Numbered from the stretch's first letter, positions 1-10,227 are shown. The stretch: 64,000 bases of DNA from Hyphomicrobium sulfonivorans (GCF_013306565.1 NZ_PZPO01000005.1:124001-188000), one strand, 5' to 3'. Made by a program: numbers and translations. The notes: generated from the letters alone by a model not told the origin.

Positions 1-363
1 GGCTTAGAAACGTAACAAGTCGCTGAACGGCAACGGTCGGCCGGATTGCGCACCCGCGAAGCGCGCAAGCCATTTTTAACCCGGCAAGTGCCCGCAAACA
101 GACAACAAAACATTGCTCAGAAGGGGTGTCGGTAATCGTTGCTGATGCGCTCTGGCATCTGACGATTTCGTGCGCGTGCCTAAATTATTGAGTTTGGACG
201 CATAAAAAATGCATCGACGAACTTGGTGATCCGTTCGCAGATGACTGGGCCGGTCCGATGGAACAATCGATCTGTCGGCAGATAATTCGGTGATTTCCTA
301 TGCCGCGCCGCACAAGGCGAGCAGTCGCATAACGCAAATGTGACAGCCGTTGAGCCGGAAAAT
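1..363. other. Left-edge region without a recognised gene
   Basis: No open reading frame here has a convincing start, composition or family match. It lies downstream of the minus-strand xthA stop and may hold its 3' end signals, but no clear hairpin plus T-run was seen. Confidence 0.5.
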
Positions 364-1146
364 TTAAACGTCCAGTTCAACCCATGCTGGCACATGGTCG
401 GACGGTTTTTCCCATCCGCGCGTGAATCGGTCGACGCCCGCGGCGCGCAGGCGATCGGTCGCTTGCGGTGACAACAGCAGATGGTCGATGCGGATGCCGT
501 CGTCTTTCTGGAAAGCGCCCGCCTGATAATCCCAGAACGTGTAGACGCCCGGCCCTGGATGACACAGGCGGATGGCATCGGTCAGGCCATCGCTCAGCAT
601 CCGCCGATATGCAGCGCGCGATTCCGGCTGAAACAGTGCGTCCGATGTCCATGCGGCGGGGCGCTTGGCATCCATCGGCTCGGGGATGATGTTGTAGTCG
701 CCCGCCATGACGAACGGCACTTCCTCGGCCAGCAGGTCGCGGAAATGCGCGTGCAGTCGCTCCAGCCATCCGAGCTTGTAGGGAAACTTCTCCGTCGCGA
801 CGGGATTGCCGTTCGGCGCGTAGATCGATGCAACCTTGACGATGCCGGACGGCACCGAAATCACCGCCTCGATGAAGCGCGATTGCATGTCCTCGTCGTT
901 GCCTGGCAATCCGGTGCGCACTTCCTCAAGCGGCAGCTTGGAGAGAATTGCGACGCCATTAAAGCCCTTCTGGCCATGGATCGCGCACTGGTATCCCAGC
1001 TCTTCGAATACGGCGGCGGGAAATGCCTCGGTCTGCGATTTGATCTCCTGCAGACAGATAACGTCCGGAGATTCCTGCCGCAGATAGGCGAGCGCTGATT
1101 CAAGGCGTGCCTTCACGCCGTTGATGTTCCAGGTGGTGACTTTCAT
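364..1146 (-). CDS. xthA: Exodeoxyribonuclease III
   Basis: 260 aa, the usual length for ExoIII/AP endonucleases of the endonuclease-exonuclease-phosphatase fold. It cleaves abasic sites and degrades DNA 3'-5' in base excision repair. Visible motifs are the N-terminal WNINGV with Asn7, the metal-binding Glu34 in LQEIK, the central GDYNI and the C-terminal SDHVPAW containing the catalytic Asp-His pair. The start is the ATG at 1146 giving MKVTTWNINGV, the normal family N-terminus. The next gene upstream on the same strand is erpA, 141 bases away, an order seen in many Hyphomicrobiales. Nothing is truncated. Confidence 0.96.
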   Translation of the reverse strand: MKVTTWNINGVKARLESALAYLRQESPDVICLQEIKSQTEAFPAAVFEELGYQCAIHGQKGFNGVAILSKLPLEEVRTGLPGNDEDMQSRFIEAVISVPSGIVKVASIYAPNGNPVATEKFPYKLGWLERLHAHFRDLLAEEVPFVMAGDYNIIPEPMDAKRPAAWTSDALFQPESRAAYRRMLSDGLTDAIRLCHPGPGVYTFWDYQAGAFQKDDGIRIDHLLLSPQATDRLRAAGVDRFTRGWEKPSDHVPAWVELDV

Positions 1147-1287
1147 GGAGGCAAGCCGTAGCGGAGAATCGGACAGGGCGCCAGCAAGGCTGCACGGGCG
1201 CGCGGCAGTTGCGAATTATCGCGCGTCGGTTTTGCCGCCGCCAATCCTTCGCAACCGATTGCCTTGCCCGTTACCTTGCGAAGGTCG

Positions 1288-1617
1288 TCAGATGGAGAAG
1301 CTGGTGCCGCAGCCGCACGATGCCGTGGCTTGCGGATTGTTGACGCGGAAAAACGCGCCCATCAGGTCATCGACGAAATCGATCTCCGAGCCGGAGAGAA
1401 AGCCCAGCGAAACCTGATCGATCACCACCTTCGCGCCTCCGCGCTCCAGCACCAGATCGTCGTCTGCTGCGCCGGGCACCAGATCGAACTTGTACTGGAA
1501 GCCGGAACAGCCGCCGCCTTCGACGCTGATGCGGAACGCGTTGGCGGCCGCTTCATCGGCGAGGATCTCGGCAATGCGCTTGGCGGCGCGGTCTGTGACG
1601 ATAACGGAATCGCTCAT
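1288..1617 (-). CDS. erpA: A-type iron-sulfur cluster insertion protein (ErpA-like)
   Basis: 109 aa HesB/IscA-type carrier that receives Fe-S clusters from the Isc/Suf scaffold and hands them to apoproteins in the cytoplasm. The three ligand cysteines are present: one in EGGGCSGFQY and two in the C-terminal SCGCGTSF. The frame can be extended upstream to a TTG, but the ATG at 1617 is preceded by GAGAAG and gives the typical N-terminus MSDSVIVTD, so it is preferred. It lies between xthA on the same strand and dgt on the opposite strand, with about 330 bases of divergent promoter space before dgt. ErpA and IscA cannot be separated firmly without a tree; the genomic position favours ErpA. Confidence 0.92.
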   Translation of the reverse strand: MSDSVIVTDRAAKRIAEILADEAAANAFRISVEGGGCSGFQYKFDLVPGAADDDLVLERGGAKVVIDQVSLGFLSGSEIDFVDDLMGAFFRVNNPQATASCGCGTSFSI

Positions 1618-1951
1618 CGTGCTTCTCAAGGTGACCTACGGTTTGACCGATGTCGGAACCCGGCTGGGCTTGTGCCGATCGCTGCGCGACGGTGTGCAAG
1701 CTTGCGCCTGCCGGGAATCTAACTCTATGCAAGATAAGAGTGAAGCTGCCGAAATCCAAATCTGGCAAATGCCGGCGCGAAACAGGCCCACTATTACAGG
1801 GTCGATCACAGACCAGCGATGCCTTTGGGGGGGCATCGCATGGCCTACGGCCCGGAATGAGGCCAGGCAACGGGGCGGCTGGATATTGGGAGCGGGGGCG
1901 GATTATGCGGTTTATGATGTGGCCAGCGGCAGAACCGGTTTGCCAGAATCC
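1618..1951. other. Divergent intergenic region between erpA and dgt
   Basis: About 330 bases separating the minus-strand erpA start from the plus-strand dgt start. The dgt frame stays open through it, but that extension has no family resemblance. It must carry the promoters of both genes; I could not assign boxes with confidence. Confidence 0.5.
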
Positions 1952-3178
1952 ATGACCGACACGCAGCTACAACGTCAAAGTGGAGCTCCTGGCTTCGGGG
2001 CGGACCTGTCACCCGGCGCGCGGGCACCGGCCGCATATGCCGCTGACGCAGTGCCCAGTCGCGGACGCGTACACGCCGAGCGCGAATGCACCACCCGCAG
2101 CCCGTTCCAGCGCGACCGCGACCGTATCCTCCATTCAACTGCCTTCCGCCGCCTGACGCACAAGACGCAGGTGTTCCTGTTCCACGAGGGCGATCATTAC
2201 CGCACGCGGCTGACGCACTCGCTGGAGGTCGCGCAGATCGCGCGGACGGTGGCGCGGCAACTGCGGCTGGATGAGGATCTGGCCGAGGCCATCGCGCTGG
2301 CGCACGATCTGGGCCATACGCCGTTCGGCCATGCGGGCGAGCGGGCGCTGGATGCCGCGATGGCAGAGTTCGGTGGTTTCGATCACAACGCGCAGAGCCT
2401 GCGTGTGGTGACGTCGCTGGAACGCAAGTACGCGCAGTTCGACGGCCTGAACCTGACATGGGAAGCGCTGGAAGGCCTCGCCAAACACAACGGCCCGGTC
2501 GATGACGCCAGCGCCGTGCGCAAAGTTGTGCGGCAGGTGGAAGCGTGGCGCGGGCTCGATCTCAACTCGTGGCCTTCGGCTGAAGCGCAGGTCGCTGCAC
2601 TGGCCGACGACATCGCTTACGTGTCGCACGACATTGACGACGGCCTGAGGGCGCATCTCATCACCATTGATGATCTGGCCGGGCAGCCGCTTTCCGGACC
2701 AGCGGTCGCGCATCTGCGCACCGGCGGACAGGCGGATGCCGGGCGCATCACCTACGAGCTGACGCGGCGGCTGATTACGGTGATGATCGCCGACCTGGTT
2801 ACGGAAACGAGGGCGCGGCTGGCGGCGTTGGCGCCAAAGGGCCCGGACGCGATCCGCGCCAGCGCCGAGCCCGTGGTCGGCTTTTCTCCGGCACTTGCGG
2901 AAGACATCGCCAATCTCAAGCGTTTCCTGTTCGCGCGCGTCTATCGGCACGAGAAAGTCATGCGGGCTATGCGCGGTGCGGAATTGATCGTGGCCGAGCT
3001 GTTTGCGCGCTATATGAGCGATCCTGCGGCCATGGGCGATGACTGGCACGCGGTGTCACAACGGCTCGAAGGCCGCCGCCGGGCGCGTTTGATCGCCGAT
3101 TTCGTTGCCGGTATGACAGACCGTTATGCCATGGAGGCCCACCGGGAGCTGTTTGACGCCACCCCGGTTTTGCGTTAG
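1952..3178 (+). CDS. dgt: Deoxyguanosinetriphosphate triphosphohydrolase-like protein
   Basis: 408 aa HD-domain dNTPase that hydrolyses dGTP (or other dNTPs) to the nucleoside and tripolyphosphate. Hallmarks are [20 protein letters not shown] near the N-terminus, the H of [10 protein letters not shown], the metal-binding HD in [15 protein letters not shown], and a later Asp in [14 protein letters not shown]. The start is the ATG at 1952 (MTDTQLQRQ). The frame is open 154 codons further upstream, but that stretch has no family character. It runs into argS after 47 bases, and the two are probably co-transcribed. It belongs to the shorter dgt class typical of alphaproteobacteria, whose true substrate preference is not shown by sequence. 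Confidence 0.93.
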   Translation: MTDTQLQRQSGAPGFGADLSPGARAPAAYAADAVPSRGRVHAERECTTRSPFQRDRDRILHSTAFRRLTHKTQVFLFHEGDHYRTRLTHSLEVAQIARTVARQLRLDEDLAEAIALAHDLGHTPFGHAGERALDAAMAEFGGFDHNAQSLRVVTSLERKYAQFDGLNLTWEALEGLAKHNGPVDDASAVRKVVRQVEAWRGLDLNSWPSAEAQVAALADDIAYVSHDIDDGLRAHLITIDDLAGQPLSGPAVAHLRTGGQADAGRITYELTRRLITVMIADLVTETRARLAALAPKGPDAIRASAEPVVGFSPALAEDIANLKRFLFARVYRHEKVMRAMRGAELIVAELFARYMSDPAAMGDDWHAVSQRLEGRRRARLIADFVAGMTDRYAMEAHRELFDATPVLR

Positions 3179-3225
3179 GCGGGCCGACTTCCCACCAATC
3201 AATTTCAGCGCCAGGGGCTGCCGCC

Positions 3226-5040
3226 GTGGACGTATTCGCTCAGATCGAAAGCCGCGTAGCGGCCGCACTTGAAGCGCTCAAGGCCGAGGGCCAACTGCCC
3301 GCCGACCTGCCGGCATCCGGCTTCGATGTGGAAACGCCGCGCGATCCGACCCACGGAGATCTTTCGACCAACGCGGCGATGGTGCTGGCCAAGCCGGCGC
3401 GCATGAAGCCGCGCGACATCGCTGAAAAGCTGCAGGCCAAGCTGGAGCAGGACGAAGACATCGCCTCCGTTTCGGTGGCGGGGCCGGGCTTCATCAACAT
3501 CACGCTGCAGCCCGGCGTGTGGCAGCGGCTGGTGCGCGAAATCCTGAATGCGGGCGCTGCCTATGGCCGTTCGGAGCAGGGCAAGGGGCAGCGCGTCAAC
3601 GTCGAATACGTTTCCGCCAATCCGACCGGGCCGATGCACGTCGGCCATTGCCGTGGTGCGGTGTTCGGCGATGCGCTGGCAAACCTGCTGGCGTTCGTCG
3701 GCTATGACGTCACGCGCGAATACTATGTGAACGACGCCGGCGGTCAGGTGGATGTGCTGGCGCGCTCGGTGTTCCTGCGTTACCGCGAGGCGCTGGGCGA
3801 AGATATTGGCGCCATTCCCGAGGGGCTTTATCCGGGCGAATATCTGAAGCCCGTGGGCGAAGCGTTGGCGAAGGAACACGGCGAGTCGCTGCTGAATATG
3901 CCGGAGGAGCGCTGGCTGCCGCTGGTGCGCACGTTCGCCATCGAGCAGATCATGCCGATGATCCGGGATGATCTCGCCGCCCTCAACATCCGGCACGATG
4001 TGTTCTTCTCGGAAGCATCGCTGACGCAGTCCGGCACCGACAAGGTGAAGGAAGCGATTGCCGCCCTGCGCGCCAAGGATCTGATTTACGAAGGCCGGCT
4101 GCCGCGCCCCAAGGGGCACGAGGACGACGAGTGGGAGGACCGCGAGCAGACGCTGTTCCGCTCGACACAGTTCGGCGACGACGAAGACCGCGCGCTGATG
4201 AAGTCGGACGGCAGCTACACCTATTTTGCCGGCGATGTGGCCTATCACTATGACAAGCTTCAGCGCGGCTATCGTCATCTGGTCAACGTGTTCGGCGCCG
4301 ATCACATCGGCTACATCCCGCGCATGCTGGCGGTAGTGGCCGCATTCGCAGGCGGCACCGTTGAGCGCGACGCCAAGGGCAAGCTGAAGTCCTGGCAGTC
4401 GTCGGGCGGCTCCACCGATCTGGCGATCAAGGTCGTCAACCTGGTCAAGCTGTTCAAGAACGGCGAGCCCTACAAGATGTCGAAGCGGGCCGGCACCTTC
4501 GTCACCCTGCGCGACGTGGTGGATGAAGTCGGCCGCGATCCGGTGCGGTTCATGATGCTCTATCGGAAAGAGCTGGAGCAGCTCGACTTCGACTTCGCGA
4601 AGGTGACCGAGCAGTCGAAGGACAATCCGGTGTTCTACGTGCAGTATGCGCACGCGCGGGCAGCATCGGCGTTCCGTAATGCTCAGAATGTGTTTCCGGA
4701 TCTGGCTCCGCGCAGCGCCAAGGTGTGGGAGGCCGATCTTTCCGGGCTGACCGATGCGGGCGAACTAGACCTCATCAAGAAGCTGGCTCAGTTCCCCCGT
4801 CTGATCGCGGGCGCGGCCCGTGCAGAGGAGCCACACCGGCTGGCTTTCTATCTTTACGATGTCGCATCGGCGCTCCACGGCCAGTGGACCCGAGGCAACG
4901 ATTCGCCACATTTGAGATTTATTCAACCAGAAGACGGGGTTATGACTGCGGCCCGCTTAGCGATGATCGCCGCTGTCCAGCAGGTGATATCCTCGGGACT
5001 TTCAGTGCTTGGCGTCGAGGCCCCGGAATCTATGCGCTAG
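3226..5040 (+). CDS. argS: Arginyl-tRNA synthetase
   Basis: 604 aa class Ia synthetase that charges tRNA-Arg. The HIGH-type signature is in [15 protein letters not shown] and the KMSKS-type signature in [10 protein letters not shown]. An N-terminal Arg-tRNA-synthetase additional domain precedes the catalytic core, and a DALR anticodon-binding helical domain closes the protein. The start is a GTG at 3226; the sequence from [11 protein letters not shown] matches the family N-terminus. Length is normal. The stop is 49 bases before the SPOR gene start, consistent with a dgt-argS-SPOR-nagZ transcription run. Confidence 0.97.
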   Translation: MDVFAQIESRVAAALEALKAEGQLPADLPASGFDVETPRDPTHGDLSTNAAMVLAKPARMKPRDIAEKLQAKLEQDEDIASVSVAGPGFINITLQPGVWQRLVREILNAGAAYGRSEQGKGQRVNVEYVSANPTGPMHVGHCRGAVFGDALANLLAFVGYDVTREYYVNDAGGQVDVLARSVFLRYREALGEDIGAIPEGLYPGEYLKPVGEALAKEHGESLLNMPEERWLPLVRTFAIEQIMPMIRDDLAALNIRHDVFFSEASLTQSGTDKVKEAIAALRAKDLIYEGRLPRPKGHEDDEWEDREQTLFRSTQFGDDEDRALMKSDGSYTYFAGDVAYHYDKLQRGYRHLVNVFGADHIGYIPRMLAVVAAFAGGTVERDAKGKLKSWQSSGGSTDLAIKVVNLVKLFKNGEPYKMSKRAGTFVTLRDVVDEVGRDPVRFMMLYRKELEQLDFDFAKVTEQSKDNPVFYVQYAHARAASAFRNAQNVFPDLAPRSAKVWEADLSGLTDAGELDLIKKLAQFPRLIAGAARAEEPHRLAFYLYDVASALHGQWTRGNDSPHLRFIQPEDGVMTAARLAMIAAVQQVISSGLSVLGVEAPESMR

Positions 5041-5089
5041 ACTCCGATTCGATGAAGAGGCTGGATTAGAGCTTCGAGGGGATCACAGG

Positions 5090-7186
5090 ATGTCTCGCTC
5101 ACAAGGTGCCGCAAACCAAGGCTGGCCGCCGCGCCATCCGCCCGGTGAGGCCGATCCGCGTGCGCAGGGACGTCCCGCTCCACAGGCCCCCCAGGGACAC
5201 GCTCCCCAGGGGCAGGGTGGCAGGGGGCAGGCCCCGGTCTACGATCAGCAACAGTATGGTGCGGCTGGATATTCGCCGCAGCAACAGCCCTATGCTGATC
5301 CGCATTCGGGATATGCCGACCCGCAGGCCGCGCCTTCCTATGGCGGGCAGCAGGGCTATCACTATCCGCAGGATCAGCATCCCGCGCAGCCGCCGCAGTA
5401 TCAGCCGGCCCAGCCGCAGCAGCACCACCAGCAGCCGGTTCAGCGACAGGCGCCGGCTGCGCCCGCTCAGCCGCAATATGCGCAGCCTCAGCAGCAGGCC
5501 CCGCGCGCGCCGCAGCCAGCGCCGACACATCGCCAGCAGCCGCAGACTCAGCCGCCGCAGTATGCGCCGCCCCGGCAGGCGCAGCCTCAGCCTCAGTCAG
5601 CTCAGCCGCCCGTCAACCGGCAGGGGCTGAGCAGCCTCGACAGCGCCCGCGCGGCCCAGCAGCCGGTGCACGACTTCAACAATTTCCCGCGCACGCAGCC
5701 GCCGCAGGCACAGCCGCCGCAGTATGCCCAGCCGCGTGAACAGGTTCCGCCGCAGCAGCAGAACGGACGCGCGGCGCCCGCTCAGCCGCAATACGCCCAG
5801 CCGGCCCCGGTGCAGCCCTCGCAGTCGGGTCGCCAGTCGCAACCTCCGGCGTATAACGTGCCGAATGCTGACCTTGGCGCCCGTGGTGGCGACGGTTATG
5901 GACGGGACGCTGGCCAGTATGGCGCCGGGTTGGAGCCATCTGCGCCCGCCTATCAGCACGCGCCAAGCTACGATCAGTGGCCTCCGGCCCAGCAGCAGCG
6001 TCCATCGCTGGATGCATTTGGCCAAAATCCAAACCAGAACCATCTGGCGTCGGCTTATCCCGGCGTGGCGGCCGATTACGCGGCAACGGCCGGTGGCGAT
6101 TATGCGCTCAGCAACGGTGCCGTCGCCGACCCGTACGGCGATCCGCTGCAGACCGACTGGGGCATTTCCGGCGCGGCCGGTTATGGCGATCCGGCCATTG
6201 ATCCGCAGGGTTTTGATCATCAGGGCGGTTATGCCGGTTACGACCAGCAGCACGGTGGCGCTCTGGAGCCAGCCACCTACAACGCCGCCGACGATCTGAA
6301 CGGCTATGAGGCTGAAGAGCCGCGGCGCGCCAGCTGGGCGATGCGCATTGCCGGCGCGCTGGTGGTAGCGATTGGGCTCGGTTACGGATTGGCGCAAGCC
6401 TATCAGGCTGTCGTCGGTGGGCCGGTTGATAATGGCGCGCCGCCGGTGATCGCCAGCGACGACACGCCCGCGAAGGAGCGTCCGAGCGATCCGGGCGGTC
6501 GTCAGTTCTCGCACACCGACAGCAAGGTTCTCGGCCGTCTGGAGCAGATTGAAGGCGGCGATGGCGGCCTCCACGAATCCGATCAGGCCAACGGCACGCG
6601 GAAGGTTTCAACGCTTGTGGTTGGCCGTGATGGTTCCATCATGCCACCCGCTGACGACGTGCCGGACACACCGGTTTCGGTTCCGGGCATGATGGTGGTC
6701 GACGCATTCGGCACCGGCAATTCGCCGACCGCGCAGATGCCCCGCCAACCGGAGCCACAGGTCCATACTCCGCCTGCGCGCCCGACGGTCAACGTGAAGT
6801 CCACCCGGGTCATTCCAGCCACGACCGCCAGCGTCGAGGAAGAAGAGCCCGCTCCGCCGCGGCGTCAGACCGTAGCTGCCGCACCCCCGGCCACCAGCGC
6901 CCCGCGGGCTCCGTCCGGAGCCAATGGCTATGTGGTGGTGCTGAGCTCGGTACCGGCGTCCGGTTCAAGCCGTCTCGATGCCCTGCGCAAGTTTGCCGAT
7001 ATGCAGCAGCAATACGGGCCGGTGCTGGCCAACAAGACGCCTGACGTCCGCGAGACCACTCTGGCCGGAAAGGGCGCCTATCACCGCCTGCTGGTCGGCC
7101 CTCCCGGCTCGAAAAATCAGGCCAATGAGCTGTGCATCCAACTCAAGGCGTCCGGCTATAACGATTGTTGGGTTACCGCTTACTAA
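5090..7186 (+). CDS. SPOR-domain envelope protein with long Pro/Gln-rich region
   Basis: 698 aa. Residues 1 to about 400 are low-complexity and Pro/Gln/Tyr/Ala-rich, predicted disordered. One transmembrane helix follows at roughly 421-440 (IAGALVVAIGLGYGLA), then a periplasmic linker and a C-terminal SPOR domain (about 610-698, starting NGYVVVLSSVPA). SPOR domains bind denuded peptidoglycan glycan at division sites, so this is probably a type II membrane protein recruited to the septum. The start ATG at 5090 is preceded by AGGGG. The cytoplasmic low-complexity part is much longer than in most SPOR proteins. Biased composition produces long meaningless frames on the other strand. The next gene is nagZ, and peptidoglycan turnover links the two. 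Confidence 0.85.
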   Translation: MSRSQGAANQGWPPRHPPGEADPRAQGRPAPQAPQGHAPQGQGGRGQAPVYDQQQYGAAGYSPQQQPYADPHSGYADPQAAPSYGGQQGYHYPQDQHPAQPPQYQPAQPQQHHQQPVQRQAPAAPAQPQYAQPQQQAPRAPQPAPTHRQQPQTQPPQYAPPRQAQPQPQSAQPPVNRQGLSSLDSARAAQQPVHDFNNFPRTQPPQAQPPQYAQPREQVPPQQQNGRAAPAQPQYAQPAPVQPSQSGRQSQPPAYNVPNADLGARGGDGYGRDAGQYGAGLEPSAPAYQHAPSYDQWPPAQQQRPSLDAFGQNPNQNHLASAYPGVAADYAATAGGDYALSNGAVADPYGDPLQTDWGISGAAGYGDPAIDPQGFDHQGGYAGYDQQHGGALEPATYNAADDLNGYEAEEPRRASWAMRIAGALVVAIGLGYGLAQAYQAVVGGPVDNGAPPVIASDDTPAKERPSDPGGRQFSHTDSKVLGRLEQIEGGDGGLHESDQANGTRKVSTLVVGRDGSIMPPADDVPDTPVSVPGMMVVDAFGTGNSPTAQMPRQPEPQVHTPPARPTVNVKSTRVIPATTASVEEEEPAPPRRQTVAAAPPATSAPRAPSGANGYVVVLSSVPASGSSRLDALRKFADMQQQYGPVLANKTPDVRETTLAGKGAYHRLLVGPPGSKNQANELCIQLKASGYNDCWVTAY

Positions 7187-7230
7187 GCAGCTTGCCAGAG
7201 CGTGTCTCGACGCTCTGGAGCTGTGATGCT

Positions 7231-7328
7231 AGAGCCTTGCAGCGTTTCGTTGAATCGCGGAAAGGCTCTAGATGTTTGTTTTGTCGTGCTTCTTGTCGGA
7301 AAACCGGTTCCCACTTTTCCGGAAGCGC
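7231..7328. repeat. Interspersed palindromic repeat, family 1 (copy A)
   Basis: About 98 bases between the SPOR gene and nagZ. It contains an inverted AGAGCCTT...AAGGCTCT arm and the palindromic core CGGAAAACCGGTTCCCACTT followed by TTCCGGAAGC. The same unit occurs at 11940-12036 in opposite orientation, with shorter copies at 11886-11929 and 39460-39497. Confidence 0.85.
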
Positions 7329-7365
7329 TAGTCCGGTTCTCTCTGAAATTTGCCTCGGATAGGTG

Positions 7366-8397
7366 ATGCACACCGCTCTTATCGTCGGTGTCGCCGGCAC
7401 ACAGTTGTCGAGCGACGAAGCTGCCTTTCTGCGCGATGCGCGGCCGGCCGGGTTCATCCTTTTCAGCCGCAATCTGGCCGATCATGAGCAGATCCGCGCA
7501 CTGGTTGGCGATGTGCGCTCCGCAATCGGCGGCGATGATCTGCTGGTGTTGATCGATCAGGAGGGCGGTCGCGTGCAGCGTCTGCGGCCCCCGCTTGGGC
7601 GCGCTCTGCCGCCAGCTTCCGCCTATGGCCTGCTGTACCAACAGGATCGGGATGCTGCGCTCGCCGCCGCGCGTGAAGCAACGCGCCTGCTGGCCGCCGA
7701 TCTTATGGATCTGGGCATCAACATGGATTGTGCACCGGTGCTCGATCTGCCGGTTGAAGGCGCGCACGACATCATCGGTGATCGCGCCTATGGCCGCAGC
7801 GTCGAGCAGGTCGTGGCGCTGGCAGGTGCCGTCGCGGAAGGCTTTATGGCGGGCGGTGTGGTTCCGGTCATCAAGCACATTCCCGGCCACGGCCGGGCTA
7901 CGGCTGACAGCCATCTCGCACTGCCGGTCGTCGACACGCCCCGCGTCGATCTGGAGCGCAGCGATTTCGCGCCGTTCAAGGCGCTGGCGCATCTGCCATC
8001 GGCAATGAGCGCGCATGTGGTGTTCTCCGACATCGATGCGCAGGCGCCGGCCAGCACATCGCCGACCGTCATCGGCGAGATCATCCGCGGCGCGATCGGT
8101 TTCGATGGCCTGCTGATGAGCGACGATCTTTCGATGCACGCGCTGACCGGGCCGATGCGCGCGCGTTCCGAAGCCGTGATGGCGGCCGGTTCTGATCTGG
8201 CGCTCCACTGCAACGGCGATCTGGCCGAGATGATCGCAGCCGCTGAAGGTGCAGGAACGCTGGAAGGCCGGGCAAAAGCCCGTTTCGACGCTGCCATGGC
8301 CATTACCCGCCGTTCCGACGCGTTCGATCGCCTGGCGGCGGAGGCGCAATTGGCCCGCGTTCTCGGCCTTGCAGCAATGGGTGCTGAATCAGTCTAA
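7366..8397 (+). CDS. nagZ: Beta-N-acetylhexosaminidase (NagZ)
   Basis: 343 aa GH3 cytoplasmic glycosidase that removes GlcNAc from GlcNAc-anhydroMurNAc muropeptides during cell-wall recycling. The signature KHIPGHG lies at about residues 170-176, and the nucleophile Asp is in MSDDLSMHAL. The family-conserved IDQEGGRVQRL is also present. Start: a GTG at 7363 is immediately followed by an ATG at 7366, which is chosen. A family 1 palindromic repeat fills the gap before it. scpA follows after 75 bases. Length and motifs are complete. Confidence 0.95.
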   Translation: MHTALIVGVAGTQLSSDEAAFLRDARPAGFILFSRNLADHEQIRALVGDVRSAIGGDDLLVLIDQEGGRVQRLRPPLGRALPPASAYGLLYQQDRDAALAAAREATRLLAADLMDLGINMDCAPVLDLPVEGAHDIIGDRAYGRSVEQVVALAGAVAEGFMAGGVVPVIKHIPGHGRATADSHLALPVVDTPRVDLERSDFAPFKALAHLPSAMSAHVVFSDIDAQAPASTSPTVIGEIIRGAIGFDGLLMSDDLSMHALTGPMRARSEAVMAAGSDLALHCNGDLAEMIAAAEGAGTLEGRAKARFDAAMAITRRSDAFDRLAAEAQLARVLGLAAMGAESV

Positions 8398-8472
8398 GCT
8401 CGACCCCATATGGTCGTGAAAGAGAAGGGCGGTTCTTGAGCCCGCATTGATTGAAAGGCCGCTGTCGAAGGT

Positions 8473-9327
8473 ATGGACGCCGAGCCGCAGGAAACCGACA
8501 CGACGCCATCATGGAACGAGCCCGATGTTGAGGTTCGTCCCGACGAGGAAGATGCGCTCATCGTCGATGTCGCGGGCTATGAGGGCCCGCTGGATCTGCT
8601 GCTCGCGCTGGCCCGCACGCAGAAGGTCGATCTGTCGAAAATCTCTGTCCTGGCACTGGCCGATCAGTACATCAGTTTCATCGGCGAGGCGCAGAAGCTG
8701 CGGCTCGAACTGGCGGCCGACTATCTCGTCATGGCCGCATGGCTCACCTATCTGAAATCGCGCCTGCTACTGCCTCGCGAAAAAGAGCAAGGCGAAACGA
8801 CGAGCGCTGAGGAACTGGCGCGGCGGCTGTCGTTCCGCCTGATGCGGCTTGAGGCGATGCGCGAGGCTGGCGCGCAACTGATGACGCGCATGCGGCTCGG
8901 TCGCGATGTGTTCGCGCGCGGCATGCCCGAGGGCACGCGCACGGTGCGTGAGACGCAGTTTACCGCGAAGATTTTTGATCTGTTGCACGCCTATGCCGAT
9001 CAGCGTCGCCGCACCATCAAGATCGGGCATGTCGTCAAGCTGCGGCCCGTGTGGTCGATCAAGGATGCGCGCGTGCGGCTTGAGCGCATGTTGGGCGCTG
9101 CGCCTTCCACTACCGAGTGGCTGGCGTTTGAACGTTGCTTGACGCAGCTCGTACCCGACCATGAGAACGGCAAGGCTGTGGTTGCGAGCTCGTTCGGGGC
9201 CACGTTGGAACTGGCGCGGGAAGGGCGTATCGAATTGCGTCAGGACGGCCCGTTTGCGCCGATTTACATGCGCCGTACCGATGGCGACGATGCAGTATCG
9301 CATGGCGACTGGCAGCGGGTTGGATAA
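8473..9327 (+). CDS. scpA: Segregation and condensation protein A
   Basis: 284 aa kleisin subunit of the bacterial SMC-ScpAB condensin, which bridges the SMC dimer and helps chromosome segregation. The typical N-terminal motif YEGPLDLLLALARTQKVDLSKI and the following helices (ISVLALADQYISFI, ADYLVMAAWLTYLKSRLLLP) are clear. The C-terminal winged-helix part ends shortly after YMRRTDGDD. The start ATG at 8473 follows GAAGGT. It is 27 bases upstream of scpB, the normal pairing. Confidence 0.95.
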   Translation: MDAEPQETDTTPSWNEPDVEVRPDEEDALIVDVAGYEGPLDLLLALARTQKVDLSKISVLALADQYISFIGEAQKLRLELAADYLVMAAWLTYLKSRLLLPREKEQGETTSAEELARRLSFRLMRLEAMREAGAQLMTRMRLGRDVFARGMPEGTRTVRETQFTAKIFDLLHAYADQRRRTIKIGHVVKLRPVWSIKDARVRLERMLGAAPSTTEWLAFERCLTQLVPDHENGKAVVASSFGATLELAREGRIELRQDGPFAPIYMRRTDGDDAVSHGDWQRVG

Positions 9328-9354
9328 CAGGATCAGCGTGGGCGTATCGGGCCA

Positions 9355-10227
9355 ATGACGAAAGAAAAGCGCATGGAGCCGCCACGTTTAAGCCTGGTGC
9401 CGTCGGGCCGCGATCACGGTGCAAGCGACGTTGGTGATGGCGTTGCGGACGATGGAGCGCAGAACTCGCCGAATGTCGCCGCGCTGCCGTTTGCCGATCA
9501 TCGCGAGAAGCTGCGTATCGTCGAGGCCGTGCTGTTCGCGGCTTCCGAGCCGCTCGACATCGCGCGACTGGCGAACCATCTGCCGGAGGGCGAGGACGTC
9601 GCCGCTCTGCTGGAAGAGCTGCGCGCGTTCTATGCAGGGCGCGGCGTCAATCTGGTGAAGGTCGCGGGCAAGTGGGCGTTCCGCACCGCCTCCGATCTTT
9701 CCTATCTGCTGGAGCGTTTCGCCACGCAGGAGCGCAGGCTTTCCAAGGCCGCGCTGGAGACGCTTTCCATCATCGCCTATCACCAGCCGGTGACGCGCGC
9801 CGAGATCGAAGAGATCCGCGGTGTGACGACTTCGGCCGGCACCCTGGATATTCTGCTGGAAACCGGTTGGGTGCGATTGCGTGGTCGTCGCCGCGCGCCG
9901 GGCCGCCCCGTCACCTACGGCACCAGCGACAGCTTCCTTGAGCACTTCAGCCTCGACAGCATCAAGGATCTGCCCGGCCTTGCGGAACTGCGCGCCTCCG
10001 GTCTGCTCGATGGCAATCTGCCGCCGGACTTCACCGTGCCCGAGCCGACCGATATCGCTGCGCTGATGCCCGACGAGTTGCCGCTCGACGCCATCGATGA
10101 GGAAGATGCTGACGCTGAGGCTGAGGCGGACGAAATCGAAACCGAAGAAGACGGCGATGCTGATGCTTCATTGGATGCGCCCGCGTCTGACGGGTTGCCT
10201 GCCGATGATGAGGCCGATAAGCCGTAG
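9355..10227 (+). CDS. scpB: Segregation and condensation protein B
   Basis: 290 aa partner of ScpA in the SMC condensin, made of two winged-helix domains. Recognisable are RIVEAVLFAASEPLDI, the helix LSKAALETLSIIAYHQPVTRAEIEEIRGV and RRRAPGRPVTYGTSDSFLEHF. After the folded part, from about residue 235 on, the tail is strongly acidic (runs of D, E and A), giving a disordered C-terminus. The start at 9355 gives MTKEKRMEPPRL; a second ATG six codons later is possible. The next gene is an orphan ABC ATPase, which interrupts the usual scpB-tatA neighbourhood. Confidence 0.94.
   Translation: MTKEKRMEPPRLSLVPSGRDHGASDVGDGVADDGAQNSPNVAALPFADHREKLRIVEAVLFAASEPLDIARLANHLPEGEDVAALLEELRAFYAGRGVNLVKVAGKWAFRTASDLSYLLERFATQERRLSKAALETLSIIAYHQPVTRAEIEEIRGVTTSAGTLDILLETGWVRLRGRRRAPGRPVTYGTSDSFLEHFSLDSIKDLPGLAELRASGLLDGNLPPDFTVPEPTDIAALMPDELPLDAIDEEDADAEAEADEIETEEDGDADASLDAPASDGLPADDEADKP

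Noticed and set aside
1490-1951. A 154-residue N-terminal extension of dgt
   Set aside because: No family similarity, and it overlaps erpA on the other strand; the ATG at 1952 fits the family.
3205-4653. A 482-residue frame on the minus strand opposite argS
   Set aside because: Antisense shadow of a GC-rich conserved gene; His/Arg/Gln-rich with no recognisable motif.
5099-6611. Several long frames on both strands over the SPOR gene
   Set aside because: They arise from the Pro/Gln-rich low-complexity codons; only the frame with a membrane helix and a SPOR domain is coherent.
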